Assembly: GCA_016808115.1 (NCBI GenBank)
Contig: JAEQBH010001388.1
Location: 62,001-126,000 of the forward strand
Direction of reading: 5' to 3'
Source of the DNA: Tetrastigma voinierianum
Taxonomy: Eukaryota > Streptophyta > Magnoliopsida > Vitales > Vitaceae
Length of the DNA: 64,000 bases
Part shown: in pieces, positions 23,571 through 35,516 of the stretch
Layout of the letters: each line of letters starts with the position of its first letter
Position numbering within the stretch: the stretch's first letter is position 1
Program-made: the position numbers and the translations under genes
The notes under the pieces: generated by a model
Told to the model about the DNA's origin: nothing
What the model saw: the letters and a program-made list of their open reading frames with translations, nothing else
The model's database searches: none

Positions 23571-26462
23571 TGTAACACCCCAAAATATACCATAATAGTT
23601 TTATAACATAAGGGTATAAAATAAGTTAAAATTATATTTTTCCAGAATTTATATTGCTAAGAACGACAAATGATAAAACCTGAATTAATACAAGAGTAAG
23701 GGTAAAATAGTAAAATGTCACATTAAGGACTCAAGGGTCATAAGAGAAAAAGTTTATATGTCGAATATTTGACAAGAGGACAGAATGTAAAGAGAAAAGA
23801 AAGGACTTTAATGTGTTAAGGAAAACTTAACAAAAATGACAAGCAAAACATGGCCTTATGAAAGAATAGGAGATAAAACCAAATTTGGTCTTGTAAATGA
23901 ACATTTCTCCTTTGGGTTTGAGAGCTTAAGGTTACGGTTGAGAGAAGAAGAGAAGAGTTAGTGATTTTGCTCCATGTGATCATGATTTCGTGATCAAGAA
24001 GAAGAAAGCAGTTAAGAAAGAAGAGAAAAGAAAAAGATTACACAGAAACTAAACCTAAACCCTTTTGATGATGTTTGGGCTTGGGGGAAAACCCTAACTT
24101 TTGCATAATAAATTAGATGGTTGTCAGTCTTAGCTCGCTTATACGGTTGTTCAGCTGGTCGTGGTCCTCAATCGAGGAATGTTTGTATAAAGAAAATAAG
24201 CCAGGGGTTTTAGAGATGCCGGCCAAAATTTTTCCAAAACCTAATGCTTTTGTCTGCCATAACATTGGGGAATTGTGTTAATTGTATATTGTCATTGAGG
24301 ACCACTACAAGTGGTCATATATGTTATATGTTTCCCACTAAGCTATAAGTTTAGCACAAGTGTTTCATTCGTGTAGGTACTGAAGAGGACATCCTGTACT
24401 GCACGACATGGCACAGGATTTACATTTGTAGGTCAAGTACTCTGATTTTGAATATACATGTAATTTTTCACAATAGGACTTGTATATGTATAAGTCAATG
24501 GGACTCAGATATTTGTACAAGAAATTATGAACACCATTATGGTGATTGTGTTAAAAGTTTTATTTCTTTATGGATTAAGTTTAAGTTATATTATAATACA
24601 TTCAGTTATATTTCAAAATGGGCCCACTAATGTCAGTAACTCAGGTAAAGGAGTCCCAGTCCCATGCCGTAGTCCATGTATATGAGATGTGCATAGCTTG
24701 AACACGAATAAAAATGTAATAAGATTGATTGTTTGCATATGTCCCCAGTTTGATGGATAGGTAGCCATTCCTATTATGGATTACATGATATAGTCATCTC
24801 CGGCGGTCGTCATGCGGCCACGTCAGGGTCATTACGCTGCCTTGTTCGGGTCAATACAATACGTGATCACTATGTCAGACAGCTTATAGTATCTTCAGCA
24901 CATTTTTATACCCATATTCACCCAATATACATGCAAGACATAAGATGAGATAAATGATTGAAATGGTTATAAGAACTCATGTAACATGAAACAATGATTT
25001 GAATTAAATCAGGTTAGAGATACAAAGAAATAAAAAGTACTATGTATTATGAAAATGAATGTGAGAACTCTAATAAATGACATAGGCAGTACAAGTAAAT
25101 GGATATATGAACAACTAATGTGCAAATAGGAATTGTGTTAATTGTATATTGTCATTGAGGACCACTACAAGTGGTCATATATGTTATATTCCCACTAAGC
25201 TATAAGCTTAGCACGGGTGTTTCATTCATAGGTACTGAAGAGGACATCCCAGCCGTACGACACACAGGAGGGTCAACACAGCAATAAGAGTCAACATTTA
25301 TAGGTCGCTACCTCTGATTTTGAATATGTACGTGTAATTTTTTTTTTTCATAATAGGACTTGTATATGTATAAGTCAATGGGACTCAGATATTTGTACAG
25401 GAAATTATGAACACCATTATGGTGATAGTGTTAAAAGTTTTATTTCCTTATGAATTAAGTTTAAGTTATATTATGATACATTCAGTTATATTTTGAAATA
25501 GGCCCACTAATGTTAGTAACTCAGGTAAAGGAGTCCTAGTCCCGTGCCGCATTCCATGTGATACTGATGCAAGATACTGAATTACTTAATTAAAATGTAT
25601 TAAGATTGATTGTTTGCATGTAAGTCCTCGAGTTATGATAGTAGCCATTCCTATTAGAATTACATGATATATGTTCGCTTCGGGGTCATTTACAATGGCC
25701 CGCGAGGTCAATACAAGATGCGATCACTATCTCATACAAAATGATAAGACTTCTCGAAAGTATGATATACTTATACCCATATCCACTTCTTGGAATATGT
25801 AGGCAAGACACAAGATGAGATAAAATGATTAAAATGGTTATAAGAACCATGTAACATGAAAACAATGATTTGAATTGAAAAATGTGTTAGAGCTACAGTA
25901 AAATAAAAAGTACTATGTATTATGAAAAATGAACGTGAGAACTCTAATAAATGACATAGTGTGCAAGTAGTCGAATATATGAACAACTAATGTGCAAATA
26001 GGAATTGTGTTAATTGTATATTGTCATTGAGGACCACTACAAGTGGTCATATATGTTATATGTTTCCCACTAAGCTATAAGCTTAGCACGGGTGTTTCAT
26101 CCGTGTAAGTACTGAAGAAGACATCTCATCCTTACGACACAAGGGAGGGTCAACACAGTAATAGGAGTCAACATCTATAGGTCGCTAATTTCATTTTTGA
26201 ATAATGTATAGGTAAAGTTTTTCTTTTCATAATAGATTCTATATGTATAAGTCAATGGGACTCAAATATTTGTACACAGACATTATGAACACCATTATGG
26301 TGATAAGAAGTTTTATTTCCTTATGGATTAAGCTTAAGTTATATTTATGATACATTTAGCTATATTTCAACGGGCCCACTAATGTCGGGGCAGAACTCAG
26401 TCAAGGAGTCCCAAATTCCGCGCCGCTTCCTCTTTCGCCTAGGCATGTGTTGGGGCCCGACA
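23571..26462 (+). repeat. 5' LTR of the sense chromovirus (2.9 kb, expanded)
   Basis: It starts TGTAACACCCCAAAATATAC and ends GGGGCCCGACA. It pairs with 31079-33464, but is about 500 bp longer because a segment of about 865 bp is present nearly three times. It also lacks a block of about 195-bp repeats that the 3' LTR has. Confidence 0.8.
24269..26440 (+). repeat. 865-bp tandem triplication inside the 5' LTR
   Basis: AATTGTGTTAATTGTATATT starts units at 24271, 25131 and 26003 (spacing 860 and 872 bp). Each unit carries GAGGACCACTACAAGTGGTC, AACACCATTATGGTGAT and GGCCCACTAATGT. In the first two units the end AAGGAGTCCCAGTCCC runs directly into sequence from the middle of the LTR (GATTGATTGTTTGCATAT). 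The third unit ends at the LTR 3' end. The 3' LTR has a single unit (starting 32995). Confidence 0.85.
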
Positions 26463-26468
26463 ATTAAG

Positions 26469-26480
26469 TGGTATCAGAGC
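26469..26480 (+). other. Primer binding site for initiator tRNA-Met
   Basis: TGGTATCAGAGC lies six bases (ATTAAG) after the LTR end. It is the exact complement of the 3' end of plant initiator tRNA-Met and is typical of chromoviruses. Confidence 0.9.
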
Positions 26481-26582
26481 CAAGGTTTAGGCGGCTTTGG
26501 CATAGATTACAGGATAGAAAAGCATGTGTCTAGTAATATGTTGGCCTAATGTGGATGTCCTTGTGTCTTGTGTTTTGTATAG

Positions 26583-27950
26583 ATGGATCACCCTTCGAAT
26601 TCAGTTGAAGAAGTAGCGGAGAGTGTTAGCCCAGGAGATCGGGGGTTACCTTCTGAATTTGTTAGAAGTGAAAGTTATAAGCTCAGAGCCAAATGAGAAG
26701 CTTCATTTAAAAAATATCTCAGACATGGCTTGCGTATTGAAAGATTTCGATTGCCTCTAAAGCCCCGATAGACATGATAAGAAGACATGGGTTGAGGAAT
26801 TCATATCAAACATGGAAGAGGTCTGAGTAGTTGAATTTTGGTTAGAAAACCGCAAAGGTTAATGGAGAAGGTGAGATGTCCTCCTCGACAAAGAGTTTAA
26901 TCAGGTACTTCTTTATCGCAAGGTAAAGGTTTATGATCGGGTGGTAGTTAAGGAGTCAAAGACTTCCAGATCCCATATCATGGGAATTTTTCGTCCAAGA
27001 GTTCAGGGCCAAATATGTCTCTGATATGTACAGGGAAACTAAATGGAAGTAGTTCCTAAATCTGAAGCAAAGGAACTTATTCGTGGCTAAATATGAGAAA
27101 GAATTTACCACCCGAAAGGCATGCTACCAATCTGGCCCTCACCGGCGCATTTTGATGTAGGCAATTTGAGGATGGACTAAATGAGTCCATAAAAAGGTTT
27201 CAGAAGAGGAAGTTATCAAGATGAGCTTCTTCCTCCTTAGGTCAAAGAGGTAGAGAGTCTCAAACCGAGTCATTGCAAGGTTTTGCCACAAGGGGAAGAA
27301 GACAAGGCAATACAATGGTACTTAGTAATGGTAGAGGCATGTCAATAGGACAAGAAGAAGTCCTAGAGTGCCCTCATTGCCATAGACGACATTTGAGTGT
27401 TTACAGATTATTGACAGGAGGATGCTTCAGGTGTGGAAGCATAGATAATTTTATAGTGAATTGTCCCAAAGAGTCAGGGGATAGTAGAAGTATGCAAGGA
27501 AGTGGTAGAGGGAGATCTGTTGCACCACCTTCGACTCGGGATCGAGGTGGCCTGTTTCAGCATAGAGGACATGGAGGTATAGTGTTAGAGACTATGGATC
27601 GTCCTACACCTATAGCTCCAGCCCGAGTTTATGCAATGAGAGCTCATGAAGAGCAGGATGCACCAGGGGTGATTGCGGGTAATTTCACCCTTTATAATAC
27701 AGAAATACATGCTTTGATATATCTGGCTCACCACACATTTCCTATATATGCATTGAACCATTGGTGATAAATTGCCATCGGTAGAGCCTGGCATATGACA
27801 TGTATTATAAGTCCACGGGCATAGTGTTAGAATCAGCAGAGTGTATAAGAATTGTCCCTTAACGAGTTCATGATAGAGAGTTCTCGATTGGACTAATTTC
27901 TTTACCTTCAACATGATTTGATTCCGTTTTTTGAAGCAGTTAGTTATCAA
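26583..27950 (+). pseudogene. gag and protease of the sense chromovirus, broken
   Basis: The start is the ATG at 26583 (MDHPSNSVEEVAESV). Capsid sequence follows with many stops and frameshifts. A readable stretch (27273-27767) has CPHCHRRHLS and then the nucleocapsid zinc knuckle CFRCGSIDNFIVNC (about 27424-27465). The spacing is C-x2-C-x4-x-x4-C, but the histidine is replaced by asparagine. The protease should begin around 27700; the place of the catalytic aspartate reads ALIYLAHHTF instead of the usual ALIDPGxTHS, so the active site is lost. Positions 27770-28150 contain decayed protease sequence. Confidence 0.75.
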
Positions 27951-28149
27951 ACATCAGGCTGGATTAGATTAACGATAAGAAAACAATATTGTAAATGTTC
28001 TAAATAATAATAGTGGCATTTATGAAAAGAAGAAAACCTTACCTAGTCTGAGTTGTGTCAAATGTAATTTAGCTGTAGCCTTACCTGAATCAGTTTCTTA
28101 GAAAAGTTTGTGACCTTTTGGCTGGTACTTGACTAAAAAGGGAACAAGT

Positions 28150-29540
28150 GAATTTAGAAAGATTCACGTAATTCGAGGAATTCCCTGACTTGTTTCTCGA
28201 GGAATTACCGAGAATACCACCTAAAAGAGAAGTAGATATGTCAATCGAAGTGGTACAATGAATGGCTCCAATTTCTAGGGCACCCTACCGTATGGCTCAA
28301 AGCCCAGACTACTGCTTGAGTTGAGGCTGAAACTACCGAGAACTATTGGATAAGGGTTTCATCAGGCCTAGTGTATTGCAACAGGGTGCGCCAGTTTCAT
28401 TTGTTAAAAAAAAAGATGGCACTCTTCGAATGTGCATTGATTATTGGCAAATAAATAAAGTAACAATGAAAAATAAATATCCGTTGTCGATAATAGAAGA
28501 TTTATTTGATCAGTTGAAAGGTGCAAGCGTCTTTTCAAAGATAGACTTGCGATCGGGTTATTATCAACTCCGGGTGAAAGATGTTGATGTCGAAAACAGC
28601 CTTTAGAACCCGTTATGGTCATTATGAGTTTTTGGTAATGCCATTTGGGTTGACTAATGCACCTCCTGCATTTATGGATTTGATGAATAGGGTTTTCCAT
28701 CCTCATTTGGATTAGTTTGTAGTGGTATTCATTGATGACACCCTGGTGTATTCTAAAGATGCACAGGAACGTGAATAACATTTGAGGCTAGCATTATAGA
28801 TTATGACAGAGAAACAATTATTTGCAAAGTTAAGTAAATGTGATTTTTGGCTTAAGGAAGTGTCATTCCTAAGCCATATTGTATCTGCAGAGGGTATAAG
28901 AGTTGACCACATGGAAATATTGAAACTTGATTGTAAGTTAGGCCAGCGCAAAAATGTAACGAAATTAAGTTTCTTGGGTTTAGTAGGATACTATCGACGG
29001 TTTGTAAAGGAATTTTCCGTCATAGCATCTTCGCTTACAAAGTTACTCCGGAAAGGGGTAAAGTTTGAATGGGATGACAAGCATTAGTTAAGTTTTGAAC
29101 AGTTAAAGAAAATACTAGTTGAAGCATTGGTGTTAACTCAGCCTACTTCGAGTAGAGAATATGCCATGTATAGTGATGTGTCAAAAATTGGTTTGGGATG
29201 TGTATTGATGCAAGATGGAAAAGTGGTGCCGCTATCTGCCTCCAGAACTGATTAAAACACATGAGAAGCGAGAACTATCCCACACATGATTTAGAGTTGG
29301 CAGCGGTAGTGTTCGCTTTGAAAATATGGTGACACTATTTATATGATGAAAAATGTAGAATCTTTACAGACCACAAGAGTCTCAAGTGCCTCCTGACTTA
29401 GAAAGAGTTGAATTTGAGGTAGCGGAGGTGGTTAGAGTTGTTTAAAGATTATGACTGCATAATAGACTACCACCCCGGCAAAGCTAATGTGGTAGCAAAT
29501 GCATTAAGCAAGAAGACAGTGGCAGCGTTGTCACTTCAAC
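28150..29540 (+). pseudogene. Reverse transcriptase and RNase H of the sense chromovirus
   Basis: RT copies element RNA into DNA and RNase H removes the RNA strand. Readable RT blocks are [10 protein letters not shown] (about 28340), [47 protein letters not shown] (28346-28606), and after a frameshift [12 protein letters not shown]. The catalytic FIDDTLVYSK lies near 28725-28755 with both aspartates present. It continues to [16 protein letters not shown] and [10 protein letters not shown] (29087). RNase H follows: AMYSDVSKIGLGCVLMQDGK (about 29165-29225), then YPTHDLELAAVVFALKIW, FTDHKSLK and [16 protein letters not shown] (to about 29510), broken by in-frame stops. Confidence 0.85.
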
Positions 29541-29639
29541 ACAGTGATTAGAGACTAGCAGAAGATGGAGCTTTATTAGCTCAGTTAAAAGCACAACCTG
29601 TTTTAAAACAAATTATTGTAGATGTTCTAGAAAAAGGAT

Positions 29640-31040
29640 GAAGAGTTGAAGAAAAAGGTACAATTGGTCGAGGAATAATGATAAGAAGGCGATTTTCAGT
29701 AAGAGAAGATGGGAGTTTGTATTTTCAAAATAGATTATGTGTGCCAGCGGATAAGGAGTGTAAGAAAGAGTTGTTACATGAAGCTCATAACTCAGTGTTT
29801 ACCATGTATCCTAGAGCTAACAAGATGTACTAGGATTTGAAACAGTACTATTGGTGGAGAGGAATGAAAGGAGATGTGACAAAGTATGTGTCTAAGTGTT
29901 TGATATGTCAACAAGTCAAAGCTGAACACCAAGTGCCATCAGGTTTGTTGAATCCCATTCCAATTCCACAAAGGAAATGGGATAATATAGCTATGGATTT
30001 TGTGTTTGGTCTTCCTCTTACGCAAAAGAAGCATGATTCAATATGGATGATAATTGATAGACTCACAAAGTCGGCCCATTTTATACCAGTTAGGATTGAC
30101 TATTCTATGGATCAACTAGTTGAGCTATATGTGGATGAGATTGTCAGATTGTATAGTGTTCCATTGTTTATTGTGTCAAATCGAGACCTAAGATTTTACG
30201 TCAGTTTTGGGGAAGGTACGAGTCGGCCTTGGTTACTAGAAATTTGATTTCAATACAACATTCCATCCACAGAAAAATGGACAATCTGAGAGGTTGATTT
30301 AAGTGTTCGAAGATATGCTTTGAGGATGTGTAATGGAATTTACGGGGAGTTGGGATAGGTATGTTCCATTAATGGAATTTGCCTATAACAACAGTTATCA
30401 AGCAATCATTGGCATGGCAACATATGAAGCTTTGTTTGGTTGGAGATGTAGAACTCTGGTATGTTGGACATAATTAAATGAGCATAAAATTGATTAAGTG
30501 GGACCTTAGTAAAGATACATAAGAAAGTTCAGGTTATTCGACAAAGGTTAAAAGTTTCTAGTGATTGACAAAAGTCATATGCTGATTTGAAGAGGAAATA
30601 TATTGAATATGAAGTGAGGATAAATTCCCAAAGGAGGTATCCCATGGGAAGATTACTTAGGTTTGGGAAGAAAGAAAAAGTTGAGTCTAAGATTCATTGG
30701 TCAGGTATGAATTTTAGAAAGAGAGAGTGGGATATTGCTAGCCTATCCGTTAGCTCTTCCTCCAGAAACTGACAAGCTCACAGCTGATGTCTTCCATGTG
30801 TCCATGCTGAGGAGATATAGATAAGATGAATCGCATATCTTGCGGTATGGATGTACAAGTGAAGTGATTTCTCGTGATGAAAAGGGCAAAAGCTATTCTT
30901 GCTCGAGAGATAAAACTGTTGCGGAACAAGAAAGTGCCATTAGTGAAAGTGCTCTAGCAACATCATGGCAGGGAGGAAGCTACTTGGGAACCAGAAGCAA
31001 CTATGAGGGCATAATACCCTCAACTCTTCAGTTCAGGTAA
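29640..31040 (+). pseudogene. Integrase and chromodomain tail of the sense chromovirus
   Basis: Integrase inserts the cDNA into the genome. The zinc-binding HHCC region includes LLHEAHNS (about 29770), then YYWWRGMKGDV and CLICQQVKAE (about 29905). In the catalytic core the first Asp is in NIAMDFVFGLP (about 29985-30015). The second should be in SDRD but reads VSNRDLRF (about 30172), an Asp-to-Asn change. The Glu survives in NGQSER (about 30274). Frameshifts follow. MLRRYR (30810) and RDKTV...SWQGGSY (30915-30985) correspond to the chromodomain-bearing C-terminus of Tekay-type elements, but the chromodomain itself is badly damaged. Confidence 0.8.
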
Positions 31041-31060
31041 TAATTTTGAGGACGAAATTC

Positions 31061-31078
31061 TTTTAAGGGGGGGAGAGT
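31061..31078 (+). promoter_or_regulatory. Polypurine tract of the sense chromovirus
   Basis: AAGGGGGGGAGAGT follows GAGGACGAAATTC directly before the 3' LTR. This is the usual context for plus-strand priming in this clade. Confidence 0.85.
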
Positions 31079-33464
31079 TGTAACACTCCAAAATATACCA
31101 TAGCAGTTTTATAACATGTTTAGGGTATAAAATAAGTTAAAATTGTATTTTTTCGGAATTTATATTGCTAAGGCGAAAAATGATAAAACTTGGAATTAAT
31201 ATAAGAGTCAAGGAATTAAAATAGTGAAGTAATGCATTAAGGACTCAAGGGTCATAAGAAAAAGTTTATATGCCATTGTAGAATATTTACATTAGAAGTA
31301 GAAGTGTAAATGAAAGAGGACTCAATGCAAAAAAGGAAAACTTAACAAAAATGACAAATAAGCATGGCCTTATATGAAAGAATAGGAGATAAGACCAAAT
31401 TTGGTCTTGTAAAAGGAATTTCAATGTATTCTCCTTTGGGTTTGAGAGCTTAGGGTTATGCTTGAGAGAAGAAGAAAGAGTTGGTGATTTTGCTCTATGG
31501 TCAAAGTTTTGGTGATCAAGAAGGAAGAAAGAAAAATGGAATAAAAGATTAGATGCGAAAAACTCAAACCCTAAAACCTGTTTTGATGATGTTTAGGTTT
31601 GGGGAAAACCCTAACTTTTCATAATAAGGATGGTTGTTGGTCTTAGATCAGTTATATGGTTGTGGTCCTCAATTGAAGAATGTTTATATAAAGAAAATGT
31701 TGGGGTTTCGAGGAGATCTTTGTCAAAATTTTTCAAACCACGTTTTCTTAGCCATTACTCATCAAATTGAGTGATTAAAATTTATGGAGTAAACTAGACT
31801 TCTAGGATAACAAATCTCCTTGAAATAAGTGTATTAAATTTAGACCCCATTATGAATTACGAGAAAATTGATGAAGTGAAGCTGTTTTCAAGTAGCGTTT
31901 CTAGCTTGAATTACGGCTTTAGTGCTAGGCCATAGCAGGCGAAAGTCGACTAATCCGAAATTGGTGATTCAAATTTATGGAGTAAACTAGACTTCTAGAA
32001 GAACAAATATGTGCGATAGTATATTCAAATTTGGACCCCATTAGGGCCCCTGAAGATTAAATTAAATTGACTTTGTTTCGAGTAGTTCCCGATATGTTTT
32101 GAACAACTTTACCCAATTAGGGCATAACTTAGCCATCAATCATCTAATTTGAGTGATTCAAATTTTTGGGTAAACTATACTTCTAGGAGAATAAATCACC
32201 TTGAAATAAATGTATTCAAATTTGGACCTCATTATACCTAGAAATCCGTCTAAAGGGAGCTGTTTGCGGAAATGTTTAGTATAAAAAGATTAGTGAATAA
32301 ATGAAATTGTAAAGAATTATAAGTGATATCTATATGAAAAATGATTACATGAACAAAAATATGAGCAATATTGAGGAACATGATCATATAGGTTATGATA
32401 AAGCAACAGGTTATAGTATATGTATAAAGGAATCTTGTCACGAGAAGAGAAGGTATCTCATGTGAATACATGTGATTGACATTATCCATGTATATGAGAT
32501 GTGTATAGCTTGAACATGAATAAAAATGTAATAAGATTGATTGTCTGCATATGTCCCCGGGTAGATGGATAGGTAGGCATGCCCATTAGGGATTACATGA
32601 TATAATTGGACCCGTTTAGGTCATTCACAATAACCGTTTAGTTATTCTGACCACCGTTGGGTCATTATAGTGGCCACGTTTGGGTCAATACAATACGGGA
32701 TCCTTTGTCTCAAATACCAGGTGATGAGTACCTTCAGGTACATACAATTTATACTAAGTATCCACTTTTGAAATATAAATTTAAGACTTACAAGATGAGA
32801 TAAAATGATTGAAATGGTTATAAGAACCATGTAACATAAGAAACAATGATTTGAATTAGAAAAGTATTGATAGAGCTACGATAAAATAAAAAGTACTATA
32901 TGTATTATGAAGAATGAGAGCGTGAGAACTCTAATAAATGACATGAGTGTACAAAGTAGTCGGATATATAGACAACCCTAATGTGCGAAATAGGAATTGT
33001 GTTAATTGTATATTGTCATTGAGGACCACTATAAGTGGTCACATATGTTATATGTTTCCCACTAAGCTATAAGCTTAGCATGGTGTTTTTATACGTGGTA
33101 GGTACTAAAGATGATCCACAGCTATCTGACACCACTGAGAGAGATGACCACGGTAATAGAGTCAACATTTATAAGGATTTGCTGCCTGGGTTTGGGAATA
33201 TGTACATGTAAAGTTTTTTTTTCATAATAGGACTTGTAAATGTATAAGTCAATGAGACTCGGATATTTGTACAAAATATTATGAACACCATTATGGTGAT
33301 AGTGTTAAAAGTTTTATTTCTTTATGGATTAAGTTTAAGTTATATTGTAATGTACATTCAGTATATTTAAATGGGCCTGCTAATGTCTCGATAGCTTCGG
33401 TAAGGGTCCCCGGTCCCTTGCGCATTCCCCTCTTCCACCTAGGCGGGGTTTAGGGCTACTTGAA
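31079..33464 (+). repeat. 3' LTR of the sense chromovirus
   Basis: It starts TGTAACACTCCAAAATATAC. It has a single copy of the 865-bp unit (from about 32490 to the end). At 31744-32240 it carries three imperfect units of about 195 bp built around TTTATGGAGTAAACTAGACT that the 5' LTR lacks. It ends near TTTAGGGCTACTTGA. Confidence 0.8.
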
Positions 33465-33472
33465 TAATTATA

Positions 33473-33516
33473 GTTTGTCATTTTCAGAAAAATTCAAATT
33501 TAGCCGGGTTTTATTT
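33473..33516 (-). repeat. Displaced end of the antisense chromovirus 3' LTR
   Basis: TTTGTCATTTTCAGAAAAA...AGCCGGGTTTTA matches 42027-42072 and is the missing end of the LTR broken at 23570. Immediately right, 33517-33545 reads on the minus strand as GGGGAGGAAATTC...TTAAGGGAG, the polypurine tract of the antisense element. Confidence 0.7.
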
Positions 33517-33629
33517 TCTTACTCCCTTAATAGAATTTCCTCCCCGAAAGTCACACACACATACACATTCAAATCACATGCATATGCAATAGTCATTTAA
33601 TCACCAAATGACTAAAAACATACCTTCAT

Positions 33630-35516
33630 CCTTAAACAAGATAGGGATAATTGATGCCTTCGTGTTCCCATGTTTCCTCCTCCACTCCTCGGTGCTGCCA
33701 CAACACCTTTACTAACCTCACAGTCTTGCCTCACAAAACCTGGTCTCGGCTATCCATGATATGTATCGATCCCTCCTCGAAGGTGCCATCCGCATCAACA
33801 ACAAGCCATCTCGAATCCACTACATGAGTCGGATCTGGAGTGTACTTCCGAAGCATGGAGACATGGAATACTGCATGAACACTCGATAAAAGCAGCTATA
33901 AATCAATGGGTAAGCTTGGAGTACCTACCCTCTCTGAGTACCTCAATATATCCAACAATAGCTTTTTCCCGCTTGCCCAGGAACGACCATTCCTCTCTTA
34001 GGCATCACCTTGAGAATGCATGATCCGCACCGCCAGACTTTAGGGTCGCCACCGTCTGTGCTCTTACAACGACAAGCCATGAAGTTCGGTATCCAAATCA
34101 CCTACTCACTTAGGTGTGTCCTGGCAAATCTAGACCCGTGGTGGGTCTCTCTCCTACCTCCGTCCAATAAACTGGAGATCGACAAGGTCTCCCATATAGT
34201 ATAATAGGTGCCATTTATGCTACTTTGATAACTGTGTTGTAGGCGAACTCCACCAAAATTAAATCTTTATTCCCAACTACCCTTAAGATCAAGGACACGT
34301 GCCTGTAGCATGTCTTCTAACGTTTGGATGGTCATCTCCGACTGACCGTTCGTTTGGGGATGAAAAGCAATGCTCATCATCAACCGTGTCCCCATGACTC
34401 CCTGGAAGCTCTTCCAAAAATCAGCCGTAGACCTAGGATCCTGATCCGATACTATGAACACTGGTACCCCCGCATAACCATACAATCTCCCCGTATATAC
34501 AACCAACAGAATTCCTCTAGAGTGGAGGTCATCCGCACAACCAAAAAGTGTGCCGACTTAGTAAGCCAGTCACTATCGCACATACCACGTCGCTTGCCTT
34601 GCGTGTTAGTTTGGCAAGTGGAGTCACAAAATCCATCGTGTGCTCCACTTCCACTCGACTACCTCGAAGGTTAGAGCAATCCTCTTGGTCTCCTGAGAGC
34701 ATGAACAATGGAACTCCACACAGGGATCTCCTCTCTCGGATACGCCAACTAGGGCCATAACTTTCGTCCACTATCACAAAGAAGACTATTATCGTGTGAA
34801 TGGCGAGTCCTCGTCACTGTGTCGATCGGTACTCGGTCCACGGTGGACAAATCTCACGTGTCCACGTCTGGGACTCGAAATCTTTCTGCTTTCGATGGAA
34901 AGCATAGCCACTAAACTCTCCAAAGTACCCTGAGCCTAACTCTTGTAATGCAGTCCGAATTGTCCCACTGCCTCAAGCATCTGCCACTCTTGGGAAGCCA
35001 CACTAGCCAATACTCCCCTTGACTTCCAGATGAGTGCATCAACCACCACATTTGCCCTATCGGGATGGTAATGCAAAGTGAAGTCATAGTCCTTCAAGTA
35101 CTCCATCCGCTTGCGTTGCCTCATGTTGAGGTCTACGTATCAAAAAATGTACTTCAGACTCTTGTGATTCGAAAACACCTCGAATTGCTCACCGTATAGA
35201 TAGTAGCACCAAGCTTTCAAGGCAAAGACAATGGCCGCCAACTCCATGTCATGTGTGGGGTAATTCAGTTCATGGTTCTTTAACTTCCGAGAACCATAAG
35301 CCACTACTATGAGGCGCGTAAAACATCAAGTCCCATTCTTAGAGGGTATCCACAATACATTGTGTACTCATCCCGGCTCTGGAGACTATGAGAATAGAAT
35401 GAGAGTAAGCCTCCTCTTCCCGGTTCTACCTGAATTCCTTCTCACACTGAGAGTCACATTCCACTCAAACTTGACCTCCTTCAGTCAATCTATGCATGAG
35501 TTCAACTAATCGGGAG
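33630..35516 (-). pseudogene. RNase H, integrase and chromodomain of the antisense chromovirus
   Basis: Read right to left: the RT/RNase H junction (VKFEW, CEKEF near 35450-35490), then RNase H with YDFTLHYHPDRANVVVDAL (35030-35095). Integrase at 34506-34267 reads VFIVSDQDPRSTADFW, then AFHPQTNGQSEMTIQTLEDM, keeping the second Asp and the Glu of the catalytic triad. The C-terminal chromodomain (about 33900-33640) reads EGSIHIMDSRDQVL, then VRLVKVLWQHRGVEEETWE, a clear Tekay/Del-type chromodomain, thought to steer integration to heterochromatin. All parts are separated by frameshifts and stops. The RT side is cut off by the solo LTR at 35517. Confidence 0.8.

Larger units (their letters stand above)
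23571..33464 (+). mobile_element. Sense chromovirus (Tekay/Del type), 9.9 kb
   Basis: The 5' LTR (23571-26462), primer site for initiator tRNA-Met, gag-protease, RT, RNase H, integrase, chromodomain-like tail, polypurine tract and 3' LTR (31079-33464) are all in standard order. It is inserted into the left LTR of the antisense chromovirus, so it is younger than that element. The right-hand target duplication is not clear: after about 33464 there is TAATTATAG before the older LTR resumes. Confidence 0.85.

Noticed and set aside
26469..26480. Initiator tRNA-Met-like sequence (also 39298-39309)
   Set aside because: Only 12 bases complementary to the tRNA 3' end next to an LTR: primer binding sites, not tRNA genes.
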